A DNA stretch of 64,000 nt from Sulfurimicrobium sp. (GTDB taxonomy: Bacteria; Pseudomonadota; Gammaproteobacteria; Burkholderiales; Sulfuricellaceae), in the NCBI GenBank assembly GCA_030652035.1, contig JAUSBJ010000010.1, positions 1-64,000 on the forward strand, given 5' to 3'. Positions 45,366 to 53,082 of this stretch are shown piece by piece (positions within the stretch are counted from its first letter, which is position 1; every line of letters starts with the position of its first letter). The position numbers were made by a program, and so were the translations under genes. The notes below the pieces were generated by a model, which had not been told where the DNA came from, searched no databases, and saw only the letters and a list, made by a program, of their open reading frames with translations.

Positions 45366-46532
45366 ATGAACGAATATCTGTTTACATCGGAATCGGTTTC
45401 CGAAGGCCATCCGGACAAGGTTGCGGATCAAATCTCCGACGGCGTGCTCGACGCCATCCTGTCCCAGGATCCGTATGCGCGCGTGGCCTGCGAAACGCTG
45501 GTGAATACCGGCCTGGTGGTGCTTGCGGGCGAGATCACCACTTCTGCCGTGGTGGATTATGCCCAGGTGGCGCGCGACACCATCAAGCGCATTGGCTATG
45601 ACGAATCCGCTGGCGGATTCGACTATCGCAGCTGCTCGGTGCTGACGGCCATCGACAAGCAGTCTCCCGACATCGCCCAGGGCGTGAACGAAGGCCAGGG
45701 TCTCGACCCCGACCAGGGCGCCGGCGACCAGGGCCTGATGTTCGGCTTCGCCTGCGACGAAACCCCGCAGCTCATGCCCGCCCCGATCTACTACGCCCAC
45801 CGCCTCATGCAGCGCCAGGCTGAAGTCCGCAAGGATGGTCGTCTGCCATGGCTGCGTCCGGATGCCAAATCGCAGGTGACCTTCCGCTACGTCGACGGGA
45901 AGCCGGTGAGCGTGGATGCCATCGTGCTCTCCACCCAGCATGCTGCGGATATCGAATATCACATCCTGACCGAAGCGGTGATCGACGAAATCATCAAACC
46001 GGTGATTCCCGACCACATGCTGACGAAGGATACGAAATACTTCATCAACCCAACCGGACGTTTCGTCATCGGTGGCCCGATGGGCGACAGCGGCCTGACC
46101 GGGCGCAAGATCATTGTTGATACCTATGGCGGCGCGGCACACCATGGCGGCGGCGCCTTCTCCGGCAAGGACCCGTCCAAGGTGGATCGTTCTGCTGCCT
46201 ATGCAGGCCGCTATGTGGCGAAGAACATCGTCGCCGCAGGCCTGGCAAAGAAGTGTGAAGTACAGGTGGCCTACGCCATCGGCATCGCCAAGCCGGTTTC
46301 CCTGATGGTGAATACCTTTGGTACCGGCAAGATCGGTGACGACATAATTGTTGCCTTGATCCAGAAGCATTTTGACCTGCGCCCCAAAGGCATCGTCCTC
46401 GCGCTCGACCTGTTGCGTCCGATCTACGCCAAGACCGCAGCTTACGGCCACTTCGGCCGTGATGAGCCGGAGTTCAGCTGGGAAAACACAGATAAAGCAG
46501 ACGCGCTGCGCGCGGATGCGGGTCTTTTGTAG
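45366..46532 (+). CDS. metK: S-adenosylmethionine synthetase
   Basis: MetK makes SAM from methionine and ATP. The 388-residue enzyme has the signatures [31 protein letters not shown] and [22 protein letters not shown] 45366 is preceded by GAGGG; the ATG at 45348 is in the terminator hairpin and is rejected. It opens the methionine-cycle block with ahcY and metF. Confidence 0.97.
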   Translation: MNEYLFTSESVSEGHPDKVADQISDGVLDAILSQDPYARVACETLVNTGLVVLAGEITTSAVVDYAQVARDTIKRIGYDESAGGFDYRSCSVLTAIDKQSPDIAQGVNEGQGLDPDQGAGDQGLMFGFACDETPQLMPAPIYYAHRLMQRQAEVRKDGRLPWLRPDAKSQVTFRYVDGKPVSVDAIVLSTQHAADIEYHILTEAVIDEIIKPVIPDHMLTKDTKYFINPTGRFVIGGPMGDSGLTGRKIIVDTYGGAAHHGGGAFSGKDPSKVDRSAAYAGRYVAKNIVAAGLAKKCEVQVAYAIGIAKPVSLMVNTFGTGKIGDDIIVALIQKHFDLRPKGIVLALDLLRPIYAKTAAYGHFGRDEPEFSWENTDKADALRADAGLL

Positions 46533-46574
46533 GTCGGGCTTCAGCCCGATATGTCGGGTTAAAACCCGACCTAC
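46529..46574. repeat. Nested palindrome after metK
   Basis: GTAGGTCGGG (46529-46538) and CCCGACCTAC (46565-46574) are perfect inverted arms. Between them lie two further complementary segments (CGGGCTTCAGCCCG and TCGGGTTAAAACCCGA). Elements of the form GTAGGTCGGGCTTCAGCCCG occur as dispersed repeats in many betaproteobacteria. It lies directly before the SAH riboswitch and overlaps the metK stop. Confidence 0.7.
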
Positions 46575-46589
46575 TCTCAAATTAAACAA

Positions 46590-46664
46590 TCCCCTCCGAG
46601 GGGCGCTGCGACTCCAGATCATGGAGCCAGGCTCGGGGAAAGGAAACCGTAACAACTGCGCCCA
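46590..46664 (+). promoter_or_regulatory. S-adenosylhomocysteine (SAH) riboswitch
   Basis: The leader matches the SAH aptamer: CCCTCCGAGGGGCGCTGCGA, then GCCAGGCTCGGGG closing helix P1, then AACTGCGCCC pairing back with GGCGC to form the pseudoknot-like P4. SAH binding turns on ahcY, which removes SAH. It ends about 25 bases before the ahcY start. Confidence 0.92.
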
Positions 46665-46689
46665 TTCAGAAACTTGAATGGAGAACACA

Positions 46690-48090
46690 ATGAGCACTTT
46701 TACCGACTACGTCGTCGCCGATATGTCCCTCGCTGCCTGGGGACGCAAGGAAATTTCCATTGCCGAAATCGAGATGCCCGGCCTGATGGCGGTGCGTGAG
46801 GAATTCGCCGCCACACAACCGCTCAAGGGCGCGCGCATCGCCGGCTCGCTGCACATGACCATCCAGACCGCCGTGCTGATCGAAACCCTGACCGCCTTGG
46901 GCGCTGAAGTGCGCTGGGCCTCGTGCAACATCTACTCGACGCAAGACCAGGCCGCGGCCGCGATTGCCGCTGACAATATTCCGGTCTTTGCCTACAAGGG
47001 CGAGAACCTGGACGAGTACTGGGACTTTACCCACCGCATTTTCGAGTGGCACGATGGCGGCATGCCCAACATGATCCTCGATGATGGTGGGGATGCGACC
47101 CTGTTGCTGCATCTCGGCACCCGCGCCGAGAAGGACGCGTCGGTAATCGCCAAGCCCGCCAACGAGGAAGAAACCGCGCTGTACGCAGCCATTGGCAAGC
47201 GCCTCAAGACCCATCCCGGCTGGTACTCCGCCCGTCTGGCCGCGATTCGCGGCGTGACCGAGGAAACCACCACCGGCGTTCACCGCCTCTACCAGATGCA
47301 CGCCGAAGGCCGCCTGGCTTTCCCCGCCATCAACGTCAACGATTCCGTCACCAAGTCCAAGTTCGACAACCTGTACGGCTGCAGAGAATCTTTGCTGGAC
47401 GGCATCAAGCGTGCCACCGACGTGATGATCGCCGGCAAGATTTGCGTGGTGCTCGGCTACGGCGACGTGGGCAAGGGTTGCGCCCAAGCCTTCCGCGGCA
47501 TGGGTGCGACCGTGTGGGTCACCGAGATCGACCCGATCTGCGCCCTGCAGGCCGCCATGGAAGGCTACCGCGTGGTGCGCATGGACGAAGTGGCTGACCA
47601 GGGCGATATCTTCGTCACCGCGACCGGCAACCTCAGCGTCATCAATCACGACCACATGGCCAAGATGAAGAACGAAGCCATCGTGTGCAACATCGGCCAC
47701 TTCGATTCGGAAATCGACATCGCTTCCCTGCGCAAGTACGAGTGGGACAACATCAAGCCCCAGGTGGACCACGTGGTCTTCCCCGACGGCAAGAAGCTCA
47801 TCGTGCTGGCCGAAGGCCGCCTGGTGAACCTGGGCTGCGCCACCGGCCACCCCAGTTTCGTCATGTCCGCCTCCTTCACCAACCAGGTGATGGCGCAGAT
47901 CGACCTGTTCAACAACCCTGACAAGTACCCGGTCGGCGTGTACGTGCTGCCCAAGCATCTGGACGAGAAAGTGGCGCGTTTGCATCTAAGGAAAATCGGC
48001 GTGAACCTGACGGAGTTGTCGGAAGAGCAGGCCGGTTATATCGGCGTGCCGAAGAACGGGCCGTACAAGCCAAATCACTACCGCTATTGA
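46690..48090 (+). CDS. ahcY: Adenosylhomocysteinase
   Basis: AhcY splits S-adenosylhomocysteine to homocysteine and adenosine using bound NAD. The 466-residue enzyme has the substrate region [15 protein letters not shown], the NAD motif [14 protein letters not shown], and the C-terminal [16 protein letters not shown] 46690 is chosen as GGAG lies 6 bases upstream; the ATG at 46678 overlaps that site. It is controlled by the SAH riboswitch. Confidence 0.97.
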   Translation: MSTFTDYVVADMSLAAWGRKEISIAEIEMPGLMAVREEFAATQPLKGARIAGSLHMTIQTAVLIETLTALGAEVRWASCNIYSTQDQAAAAIAADNIPVFAYKGENLDEYWDFTHRIFEWHDGGMPNMILDDGGDATLLLHLGTRAEKDASVIAKPANEEETALYAAIGKRLKTHPGWYSARLAAIRGVTEETTTGVHRLYQMHAEGRLAFPAINVNDSVTKSKFDNLYGCRESLLDGIKRATDVMIAGKICVVLGYGDVGKGCAQAFRGMGATVWVTEIDPICALQAAMEGYRVVRMDEVADQGDIFVTATGNLSVINHDHMAKMKNEAIVCNIGHFDSEIDIASLRKYEWDNIKPQVDHVVFPDGKKLIVLAEGRLVNLGCATGHPSFVMSASFTNQVMAQIDLFNNPDKYPVGVYVLPKHLDEKVARLHLRKIGVNLTELSEEQAGYIGVPKNGPYKPNHYRY

Positions 48091-48118
48091 TTGAGCGATT
48101 CAGGTAAGTTTTGATAAT

Positions 48119-48145
48119 CAGGCCGCTTCTGAAGCGGCCTTTTTG
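48119..48145 (+). terminator. Rho-independent terminator after ahcY
   Basis: GGCCGCTT-CTG-AAGCGGCC is an 8-bp stem followed by five T residues. It separates ahcY from the toxin-antitoxin pair, so metF downstream is not simply read from the ahcY promoter. Confidence 0.9.
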
Positions 48146-48181
48146 TCTCGCCGGGAATGCATGCGTGGTGCTAAAATAAAT

Positions 48182-48201
48182 CCATATCATATCCAATATG
48201 G
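48182..48201. promoter_or_regulatory. Inverted repeat upstream of the FitA-like antitoxin, candidate operator
   Basis: CCATAT and ATATGG are perfect arms separated by 8 bases, ending 10 bases before the antitoxin GTG. RHH antitoxins autoregulate through such short dyads. Confidence 0.45.
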
Positions 48202-48210
48202 AGGTGAATC

Positions 48211-48447
48211 GTGGCTATCAATCTTTCAATCAAGAACGTGCCCGATGAATTGGCTACGCGGATCAAGGCCCGGGCAGCACGCAATCATCGTTCCCTGCAA
48301 GGGGAGTTAATGGCGATACTGGAGAGCGTTGCACAGGAAGCGCCTCTGCTGACCCTGGACGAGATCTGGAGGCAGGGCAAGCAGATGGCGTTATCTACCC
48401 CTTCTGACTCGGCTGAAATGGTCAGGGAGATGCGCGATGCCCGATAG
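48211..48447 (+). CDS. FitA/VapB-type ribbon-helix-helix antitoxin
   Basis: The 78-residue protein has an N-terminal Arc/FitA-like RHH fold (INLSIKNVPDELATRIKARA, NHRSLQGELMAILESV) and a C-terminal tail that should wrap and block the PIN toxin. It starts at GTG 48211 with GGAGG upstream. It overlaps the toxin gene by 11 bases. Confidence 0.88.
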   Translation: MAINLSIKNVPDELATRIKARAARNHRSLQGELMAILESVAQEAPLLTLDEIWRQGKQMALSTPSDSAEMVREMRDAR

Positions 48448-48829
48448 GGTCATTGATACATCGTCCCTTGCGGCTGTTGTTTTCGAGGAACCTGATGGTG
48501 CATCCGTGCTGGAAAATTGTCGCGGATCACGGCTGCTGGCGCCCGGTCTGGTGGATTACGAGATGGCAAATATCTGCCTGATGAAAAGGCGTCGCTATCC
48601 GGATGTGGCTGAAAAATTGGCTATTCAATTTGATGCCTATCAGCGGCTCGATATTAAACGGTGTGTAGTGGATATCGGTGGGGTACTCGCCCTGGCGGAA
48701 AAAACACGACTTACGGCCTACGATGCTTCTTATCTCTGGCTGGCTATAAAAAATGGCTGCCCGCTTTCCACGCTGGACAAGGCGCTGGATGCGGCATGGC
48801 GACAGACCATAACGACAAGGACCAATTGA
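48437..48829 (+). CDS. VapC/FitB-type PIN-domain toxin
   Basis: The 130-residue PIN ribonuclease has the acidic residues expected at the active site: Asp in VIDTSSLA, Glu in VDYEMANIC, Asp in TAYDASYLWLA, and a final Asp in STLDKAL. These toxins cut RNA, often tRNA, when the antitoxin is lost. The stop is immediately followed by the metF ATG, and the metF ribosome site (AAGGA) lies inside the toxin gene. Confidence 0.9.
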   Translation: MPDRVIDTSSLAAVVFEEPDGASVLENCRGSRLLAPGLVDYEMANICLMKRRRYPDVAEKLAIQFDAYQRLDIKRCVVDIGGVLALAEKTRLTAYDASYLWLAIKNGCPLSTLDKALDAAWRQTITTRTN

Positions 48830-49660
48830 ATGAATAAGCCCATCCTGAGTTTCGAATTCTTTCCCCCCAAGACCCCCGAGGGCATGGATAAGCTGCGTGC
48901 CACGCGCCAGCAGCTTGCCCAACTCAAGCCGGAGTTTTTTTCGGTGACCTTCGGCGCTGGCGGCTCGACGCGCGACCGGACGCTGGAAACCGTCATCGAG
49001 ATCCAGCAGGAGGGCCACAAGGCCGCGCCGCACCTGTCCTGCATCGGCTCGACGCGGGAAAACATCCTTGCCATTCTCAACGCATACAAAAGCCATGGCA
49101 TCCGGCATATTGTCGCGCTGCGCGGTGACCTGCCATCCGGAACGCAGGACGTGGGCGAGTTCCGCTACGCCAACGAGCTGGTGGCCTTCATCCGCGCGGA
49201 AACCGGCGACTATTTCCACATCGAAGTGGCGGCCTACCCCGAGTTCCACCCGCAGGCGCAGAGCGCCCAGGCCGATCTGGCCAACTTCAAGCGCAAGGTC
49301 GATGCCGGCGCCAACGCGGCGATCACCCAGTATTTTTACAATGCCGACGCCTACTTCAATTTCCGCGACGAGTGTGACGCCATGGGTATCGATATTCCCA
49401 TCGTGCCGGGCATCATGCCGATCAGCAACTTCTCCCAGCTGGCGCGCTTCTCCGACGCCTGCGGCGCTGAAATCCCGCGCTGGCTGCGCCTCAAGATGCA
49501 GGGCTATGGCGACGACACAGTCTCGATCCGCGCCTGCGGGCTGGACGTGGTGACGGCCATGTGCGAGCGACTGCTGCAGGGGGGCGCGCCGGGGCTGCAC
49601 TTTTACACGCTCAACCAGGCCGGGCTGGTCACCACCGTCTGGCAGCGGCTGGGCTTGTGA
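48830..49660 (+). CDS. metF: Methylenetetrahydrofolate reductase
   Basis: MetF reduces 5,10-methylene-THF to 5-methyl-THF for methionine synthesis. The 276-residue FAD enzyme has SFEFFPPKTPEGMDKL at the N-terminus, FSVTFGAGGSTRDRT, HIVALRGDLPSG and ITQYFYNADAY. It is placed directly behind the PIN toxin gene with no gap, so its translation may depend on the toxin-antitoxin transcript. Confidence 0.96.
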   Translation: MNKPILSFEFFPPKTPEGMDKLRATRQQLAQLKPEFFSVTFGAGGSTRDRTLETVIEIQQEGHKAAPHLSCIGSTRENILAILNAYKSHGIRHIVALRGDLPSGTQDVGEFRYANELVAFIRAETGDYFHIEVAAYPEFHPQAQSAQADLANFKRKVDAGANAAITQYFYNADAYFNFRDECDAMGIDIPIVPGIMPISNFSQLARFSDACGAEIPRWLRLKMQGYGDDTVSIRACGLDVVTAMCERLLQGGAPGLHFYTLNQAGLVTTVWQRLGL

Positions 49661-49665
49661 AGAAT

Positions 49666-49762
49666 GGCGAGCTCCTCCCCTTCCCGCCAGAGCGAGCAGC
49701 TTTGCTGCCGCACACGGCGGGGATACGCCTTGCGGGTGCCAAGGGGAGGCTAGGAGGGGTTT
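49666..49762. repeat. Hairpin repeat after metF (CCTCCCC/GGGGAGG type)
   Basis: CTCCTCCCCTTCCCGCC on the left and AAGGGGAGGCTAGGAGGGG on the right are imperfect inverted arms around an inner CCGCC/GGCGG dyad. The arm sequence resembles a second copy at 57138-57175. It may also act as the metF terminator. Confidence 0.5.
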
Positions 49763-49766
49763 GTGA

Positions 49767-50036
49767 TTACCGATAAATCTCTTTCCTGTGCCCAACATGC
49801 AATACCAGAATCAGTACAGTTTCATCCTGAATATCGCAGATCAGGCGATAATCCCCGATGCGATATTTCCAGTAGCGGCCGAGCTCCTCGCCGCGCAGCG
49901 CCTGGCCCAGTACCCGGGGATTTTCCAGTGGCGCAATGCGCTCCCGCACTGTCTTGATGATTCTAGCCTGAGCGGTTTTGTCCAGGCGCTTCAGTTCATC
50001 CAATGCACGCGGGTCGAATTCAATCCGCCAGACCAA
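49767..50036 (-). CDS. RelE/ParE-family toxin
   Basis: The 89-residue protein has the RelE/ParE fold pattern: WRIEFDPRALDELKRLDKTA, then LRGEELGRYWKYRIGDYRLIC and a C-terminal VLHVGHRKEIYR. The basic and Tyr/His residues at the end suggest a RelE-type mRNA interferase rather than a gyrase poison, but this is not certain. It overlaps the antitoxin gene by 17 bases. Confidence 0.9.
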   Translation of the reverse strand: MVWRIEFDPRALDELKRLDKTAQARIIKTVRERIAPLENPRVLGQALRGEELGRYWKYRIGDYRLICDIQDETVLILVLHVGHRKEIYR

Positions 50037-50232
50037 GATCGCGCTCTATCTGGTCAAGGGGGATGGCGGGCAAGGGGGCATTCCTGCGCGCCTCAGCAAG
50101 GTAATAATCCTCAAGATCGTCAAGGTATTCAACAACGGCCTCGCGCACATAAAAACTCTTGGTGCGGCCAGTGTTACGGGCGAGCGCGGCAATGCGGTTC
50201 TCGATATCTTCAGGCAAACGAACGGCTAGCAT
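50020..50232 (-). CDS. RelB/DUF6290-type antitoxin
   Basis: The 70-residue protein has an N-terminal RHH fold (LAVRLPEDIENRIAALARNT, then TKSFYVREAVVEYLDD) and a C-terminal toxin-binding tail. ATG 50232 is chosen because the GGGGG at 50238-50242 makes a ribosome site for it; the ATG at 50244 has none. The operator and promoter lie directly upstream. Confidence 0.88.
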   Translation of the reverse strand: MLAVRLPEDIENRIAALARNTGRTKSFYVREAVVEYLDDLEDYYLAEARRNAPLPAIPLDQIERDLGLAD

Positions 50233-50246
50233 GGCTACCCCCATAT

Positions 50247-50293
50247 GTTATACACGTATAACAATTATATCTTTGATCCGTGGCCAATAACAA
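50247..50293 (-). promoter_or_regulatory. Promoter and operator of the RelBE-type pair
   Basis: On the minus strand TTGTTA (50288-50293) and TATAAT (50264-50269) are 18 bases apart. Just downstream, GTTATAC-AC-GTATAAC (50247-50262) is a perfect 7-bp inverted repeat that covers the expected transcription start. This fits autorepression by the antitoxin. Confidence 0.65.
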
Positions 50294-50350
50294 GTTGATA
50301 AGGTGAAAGGAGGCAGCAAGCAGTTTCCCTTCACCCCTCATCCGAACAAC

Positions 50351-50392
50351 TGTTGCACAAAAACCACACATTCCTGCCTGATGTTGCGCAAA
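50351..50392. promoter_or_regulatory. Paired TGTTGCRCAAA repeats upstream of the porin gene
   Basis: TGTTGCACAAA (50351-50361) and TGTTGCGCAAA (50382-50392) are near-identical direct repeats 31 bases apart, about three helical turns. The second contains the perfect palindrome TTGCGCAA. They could be paired operator sites controlling the porin. Confidence 0.35.
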
Positions 50393-50528
50393 CCCCAAAT
50401 TTGCCTTGCCAGAGGCTTCGACTATTTGCAAGAATGGCACCAACTTCTCAATTGGAGAGGTTCAAGTAAGTCGAGCAACCGAACTACTAAGCAACTCTAA
50501 AAACTCAACTCTTAATGGAGAGAATCAT

Positions 50529-51623
50529 ATGAACAAGAAACTTCTGGCTGTAGCAATCGCCGCCGCTCTGGCTCCTGCCGCTGCAATGGCCGATTCCGGC
50601 AATGTAACGATCTACGGTAACCTGCACATGTCCGTTGAAAGCCTGGATGGCAATTCCGGCGCGGCCGGCAGCACCTCCAACCAGCGTGAAACCAACATTT
50701 CCAGCAACTCTTCCTACATCGGTTTCAAGGGTACTGAAGATCTGGGTAACGGCCTGAAAGCCATCTGGCAGATGGAATCCCTGGTAGGCATGGGCAATAC
50801 CAGCACTGGCACAGATAGCAACAGCTTTACCAGTCGCAACAGCTTCCTGGGCCTGAATGGCGGCTTCGGTACTGCACTGCTGGGCAGGCATGACACCCCG
50901 ATGAAAATCGTTGGCCGCAAGGCAGACCTGTTCAGCGACCAGATCGGTGACTCCCGCAACCTGATTTCTGCTGGTGGCGCTACTTGGGATCTGCGTCCTG
51001 ACAACGTGATTGCCTACATCTCCCCGAACATGAACGGTTTGACCGGTGCGGTAGCTTACGTGACCAACACTAATGCAGGTGCTGCCCTATCCAACTCCGT
51101 TACTGCTCTGAGCGCGATGGGTACTTACGAGACCGGTCCCCTGATGGTGGGTCTGGGTTACGAGAAGCACAACCTGAGCAACTTGGGTGCTGGCACGAAT
51201 GATGAAAAAGGTTTGCGTCTGGTTGGTGGTTACAGCTTTGGCGACGTCAAAGTGACAGCTCTGTACCAGAAATTGACTGACCTGGGTGGCGGCAACACAG
51301 ATCGCAAAACCTGGGGTCTGGGCGCAGGCTACAAGATGGGTGCAACCACTCTGAAAGCTCAGTACTACAATGCATCTGACCTGACAGATTGTGGCGTTGT
51401 TGATTGCAGCGCAACAGGCGCCAGCATGGTTGCTATCGGTGCAGACTACTCCCTGTCCAAGCGTACCACTGCTTATGTTGCTTACGCCAAGACCAACAAC
51501 GACTCTAACGCAACTGGTGGCGCATCCTTCTCCGCCTTCGGTGGCGGCCACGGCGACAACCCTGGCACCGTTGCTGGCAAGGATCCTAGCGGCTTCGCAG
51601 TTGGCATGAAGCACTCCTTCTAA
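50529..51623 (+). CDS. Gram-negative general porin (outer membrane)
   Basis: The 364-residue protein has a signal peptide (to about residue 21, AAAMA-DS), the porin start NVTIYGNLHMSVESLDG, a PEFG-like SRNSFLGLNGGFGTALLGRHDTP region, and alternating beta strands ending in MKHSF with a terminal Phe. It should form a 16-stranded trimeric pore for small solutes, as Porin_4 family members do. ATG 50529 is taken because it yields the signal peptide and has GGAG upstream. The gene has higher T content in its codons than neighbours, common for abundant porins. Confidence 0.92.
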   Translation: MNKKLLAVAIAAALAPAAAMADSGNVTIYGNLHMSVESLDGNSGAAGSTSNQRETNISSNSSYIGFKGTEDLGNGLKAIWQMESLVGMGNTSTGTDSNSFTSRNSFLGLNGGFGTALLGRHDTPMKIVGRKADLFSDQIGDSRNLISAGGATWDLRPDNVIAYISPNMNGLTGAVAYVTNTNAGAALSNSVTALSAMGTYETGPLMVGLGYEKHNLSNLGAGTNDEKGLRLVGGYSFGDVKVTALYQKLTDLGGGNTDRKTWGLGAGYKMGATTLKAQYYNASDLTDCGVVDCSATGASMVAIGADYSLSKRTTAYVAYAKTNNDSNATGGASFSAFGGGHGDNPGTVAGKDPSGFAVGMKHSF

Positions 51624-51660
51624 TTTCCGGCCGGCTTGTCCGGTCTGAAGTTTGAAGCTT

Positions 51661-51689
51661 AAAACGGGCGCCTCGGCGCCCGTTTTTTA
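51661..51689 (+). terminator. Rho-independent terminator after the porin gene
   Basis: AAAACGGGCGC-CTCG-GCGCCCGTTTT is an 11-bp stem followed by more T residues. A strong terminator. Confidence 0.92.
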
Positions 51690-51706
51690 TTGCGCATTGC
51701 TTTGTA

Positions 51707-51742
51707 TACGCATTAATGGATTTGAGGATTTATTCATGCGTA
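51707..51742. promoter_or_regulatory. Inverted repeat overlapping the ccdA start, candidate operator
   Basis: TACGCAT (51707-51713) and ATGCGTA (51736-51742) are perfect arms 22 bases apart. The right arm covers the ccdA start codon. It could serve CcdA autoregulation. Confidence 0.35.
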
Positions 51743-51984
51743 TGAATTTATACAACCCCACCGCAAAAAAGAAATCCGCCAACTTGAGTGTCAACGAGAC
51801 ACTGTTGTAGCAAGCCAAGGCGCTCAATATTAATTTGTCGCAAATGCTTGAGCAACGACTGGCGGAGTATCTGAGAGAATCGTTCCGGCAAAGCTGGGTG
51901 AAGGAAAATCGTGAGGCGATCGATGCGTACAACCGGCGCATTGAGCGCAATGGCGTGTTCAGTGACGGCTTGCGGACTTTCTGA
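51736..51984 (+). pseudogene. ccdA: ccdA antitoxin interrupted by an in-frame amber codon
   Basis: The frame reads as a CcdA antitoxin: RHH N-terminus (KKKSANLSVNETLL) and a C-terminal toxin-binding part (ALNINLSQMLEQRLAEYL, later ERNGVFSDGLRTF). Codon 25 is TAG (51808-51810), where CcdA proteins have a Lys, Glu or Gln in the LL-x-QAKALNINLS stretch, so one base change explains it. GAGGA precedes the start. The TGA at 51982-51984 overlaps the ccdB ATG. The C-terminal part, which is enough to neutralise CcdB in the F-plasmid system, could be made from an internal ATG or TTG. Confidence 0.85.
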
Positions 51985-52298
51985 TGGCTCAATTCGATGT
52001 TTACCGGAATTCCAATCCGGCTTCCCATGAAACGATCCCTTATCTGCTGGACGTCCAGTCGGACATGCTTGAACCGCTTTCCACCCGGGTTGTTATTCCA
52101 TTGGTGCGGGCAAGCGAGATGGGCAAGGCTGCGAAATACCTGAATCCGCTAGTCGCAGTCGAGGGTGTTGAGCTAGTAATGTCCACGGCCGAAATGGCTG
52201 GCGTGCCCTCCCGCCTGCTCGCCGATAAAGTGCTGTCCCTGGCGCATAGGAGAGAAGATATTATTGCTGCGCTGGATTTCCAGTTTAGCGGGTTTTGA
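51984..52298 (+). CDS. ccdB: CcdB-type toxin
   Basis: The 104-residue protein matches CcdB throughout: AQFDVYRNSNPASHETIPYL at the N-terminus, LSTRVVIPLVRAS, and a C-terminal REDIIAALDFQFSGF. CcdB poisons DNA gyrase. Length is normal and no lesion is seen in it. Its partner ccdA has an in-frame stop, so the toxin is either uninhibited but silent, weakly active, or blocked by an antitoxin fragment. Confidence 0.93.
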   Translation: MAQFDVYRNSNPASHETIPYLLDVQSDMLEPLSTRVVIPLVRASEMGKAAKYLNPLVAVEGVELVMSTAEMAGVPSRLLADKVLSLAHRREDIIAALDFQFSGF

Positions 52299-52318
52299 CC
52301 GCAGCAAGTGTTGGGAGG

Positions 52319-52381
52319 GGGGCCTAGCTTGACATCAGCGCATGCCAGCCATAACATTGACTAACTAATTAGCTAGGCCCC
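52319..52381 (+). promoter_or_regulatory. Promoter enclosed by an 11-bp inverted repeat, upstream of a Phd/PIN pair
   Basis: GGGGCCTAGCT (52319-52329) and AGCTAGGCCCC (52371-52381) are perfect inverted arms. Between them TTGACA (52329-52334) and TAACAT (52352-52357) are 17 bases apart. The antitoxin start at 52386 follows 5 bases after the right arm, giving a very short leader. Confidence 0.6.
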
Positions 52382-52385
52382 GCAA

Positions 52386-52631
52386 ATGGAAACCCGAATC
52401 GTAAATATTCATGATGCCAAAACTCATCTCTCCGAACTGCTGGCGCAGGCGCTGGCGGGCGACGAGGTAATCATCGCCAAGGCCAACAAGCCGCTGATCA
52501 GGCTGGTGCCGCTGGAGGCGCCAAAGAAAAAGCGCGTGTTTGGACAGCATAAAGGTGAAGTTTTATATATCAGCGAGGATTTCGATGAGCCCTTTCCAGA
52601 TGAATTCTGGCTGGGCGAAGGGCCGGTGTGA
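52386..52631 (+). CDS. Phd/YefM-type antitoxin
   Basis: The 81-residue protein has the Phd/YefM N-terminal fold (VNIHDAKTHLSELLAQALAG, then DEVIIAKANKPLIRLVPL) that binds DNA, and an acidic C-terminal tail (EDFDEPFPDEFW) likely to occupy the PIN active site. The stop overlaps the toxin start by 4 bases. Confidence 0.9.
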   Translation: METRIVNIHDAKTHLSELLAQALAGDEVIIAKANKPLIRLVPLEAPKKKRVFGQHKGEVLYISEDFDEPFPDEFWLGEGPV

Positions 52632-53014
52632 ATTTGCTGCTGGATACCCATGCTTTTATATGGCTCTGGGAGGATGTTTCCAAGGTTCCTCCGCGCGTAC
52701 TCGCGGCCTGCGAGGATCCAGACAATCAGTTATATCTGAGTATTGCGAGCATATGGGAAATGCAGATCAAGGTGGGCGTTGGAAAGCTTTCCTTTCAGCA
52801 GCCGCTGGCTGAGATTATCGAGAACCAGAAGAACGAGAACGGCATCTCGATTCTGCCCGTAAGTCTTGCTCACGTTTGGCAACTCGCCACACTTCCTGCG
52901 CATCACAACGACCCATTCGATCGTATGCTCGTTGCGCAGGCGACAGCGGAGAAAATGGCGCTGATCACCTCTGACCGTCATATAGCCCGCTATCCCGTGG
53001 AACTGTTCTGGTAA
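52628..53014 (+). CDS. vapC: PIN-domain VapC-type toxin
   Basis: The 128-residue PIN ribonuclease has LLLDTHAFIWLWEDV with the first catalytic Asp, SIASIWEMQIKVGVGKL with the Glu, HHNDPFDRMLVAQA with the central Asp, and LITSDRHIARY with the last. All four acidic residues are present. It starts at GTG 52628 inside the antitoxin stop. Confidence 0.92.
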   Translation: MNLLLDTHAFIWLWEDVSKVPPRVLAACEDPDNQLYLSIASIWEMQIKVGVGKLSFQQPLAEIIENQKNENGISILPVSLAHVWQLATLPAHHNDPFDRMLVAQATAEKMALITSDRHIARYPVELFW

Positions 53015-53082
53015 TGACCTTTCTCTAGTCATAAAACTAAAATCATGTTGGGTAACGGCGTAAAATTTGCGCCTAACCCAAG

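Noticed and set aside
49767-50244. CRISPR or tandem repeat array near the toxin-antitoxin genes
   Set aside because: Only short dyads occur; there are no regularly spaced repeats here or elsewhere in the window.
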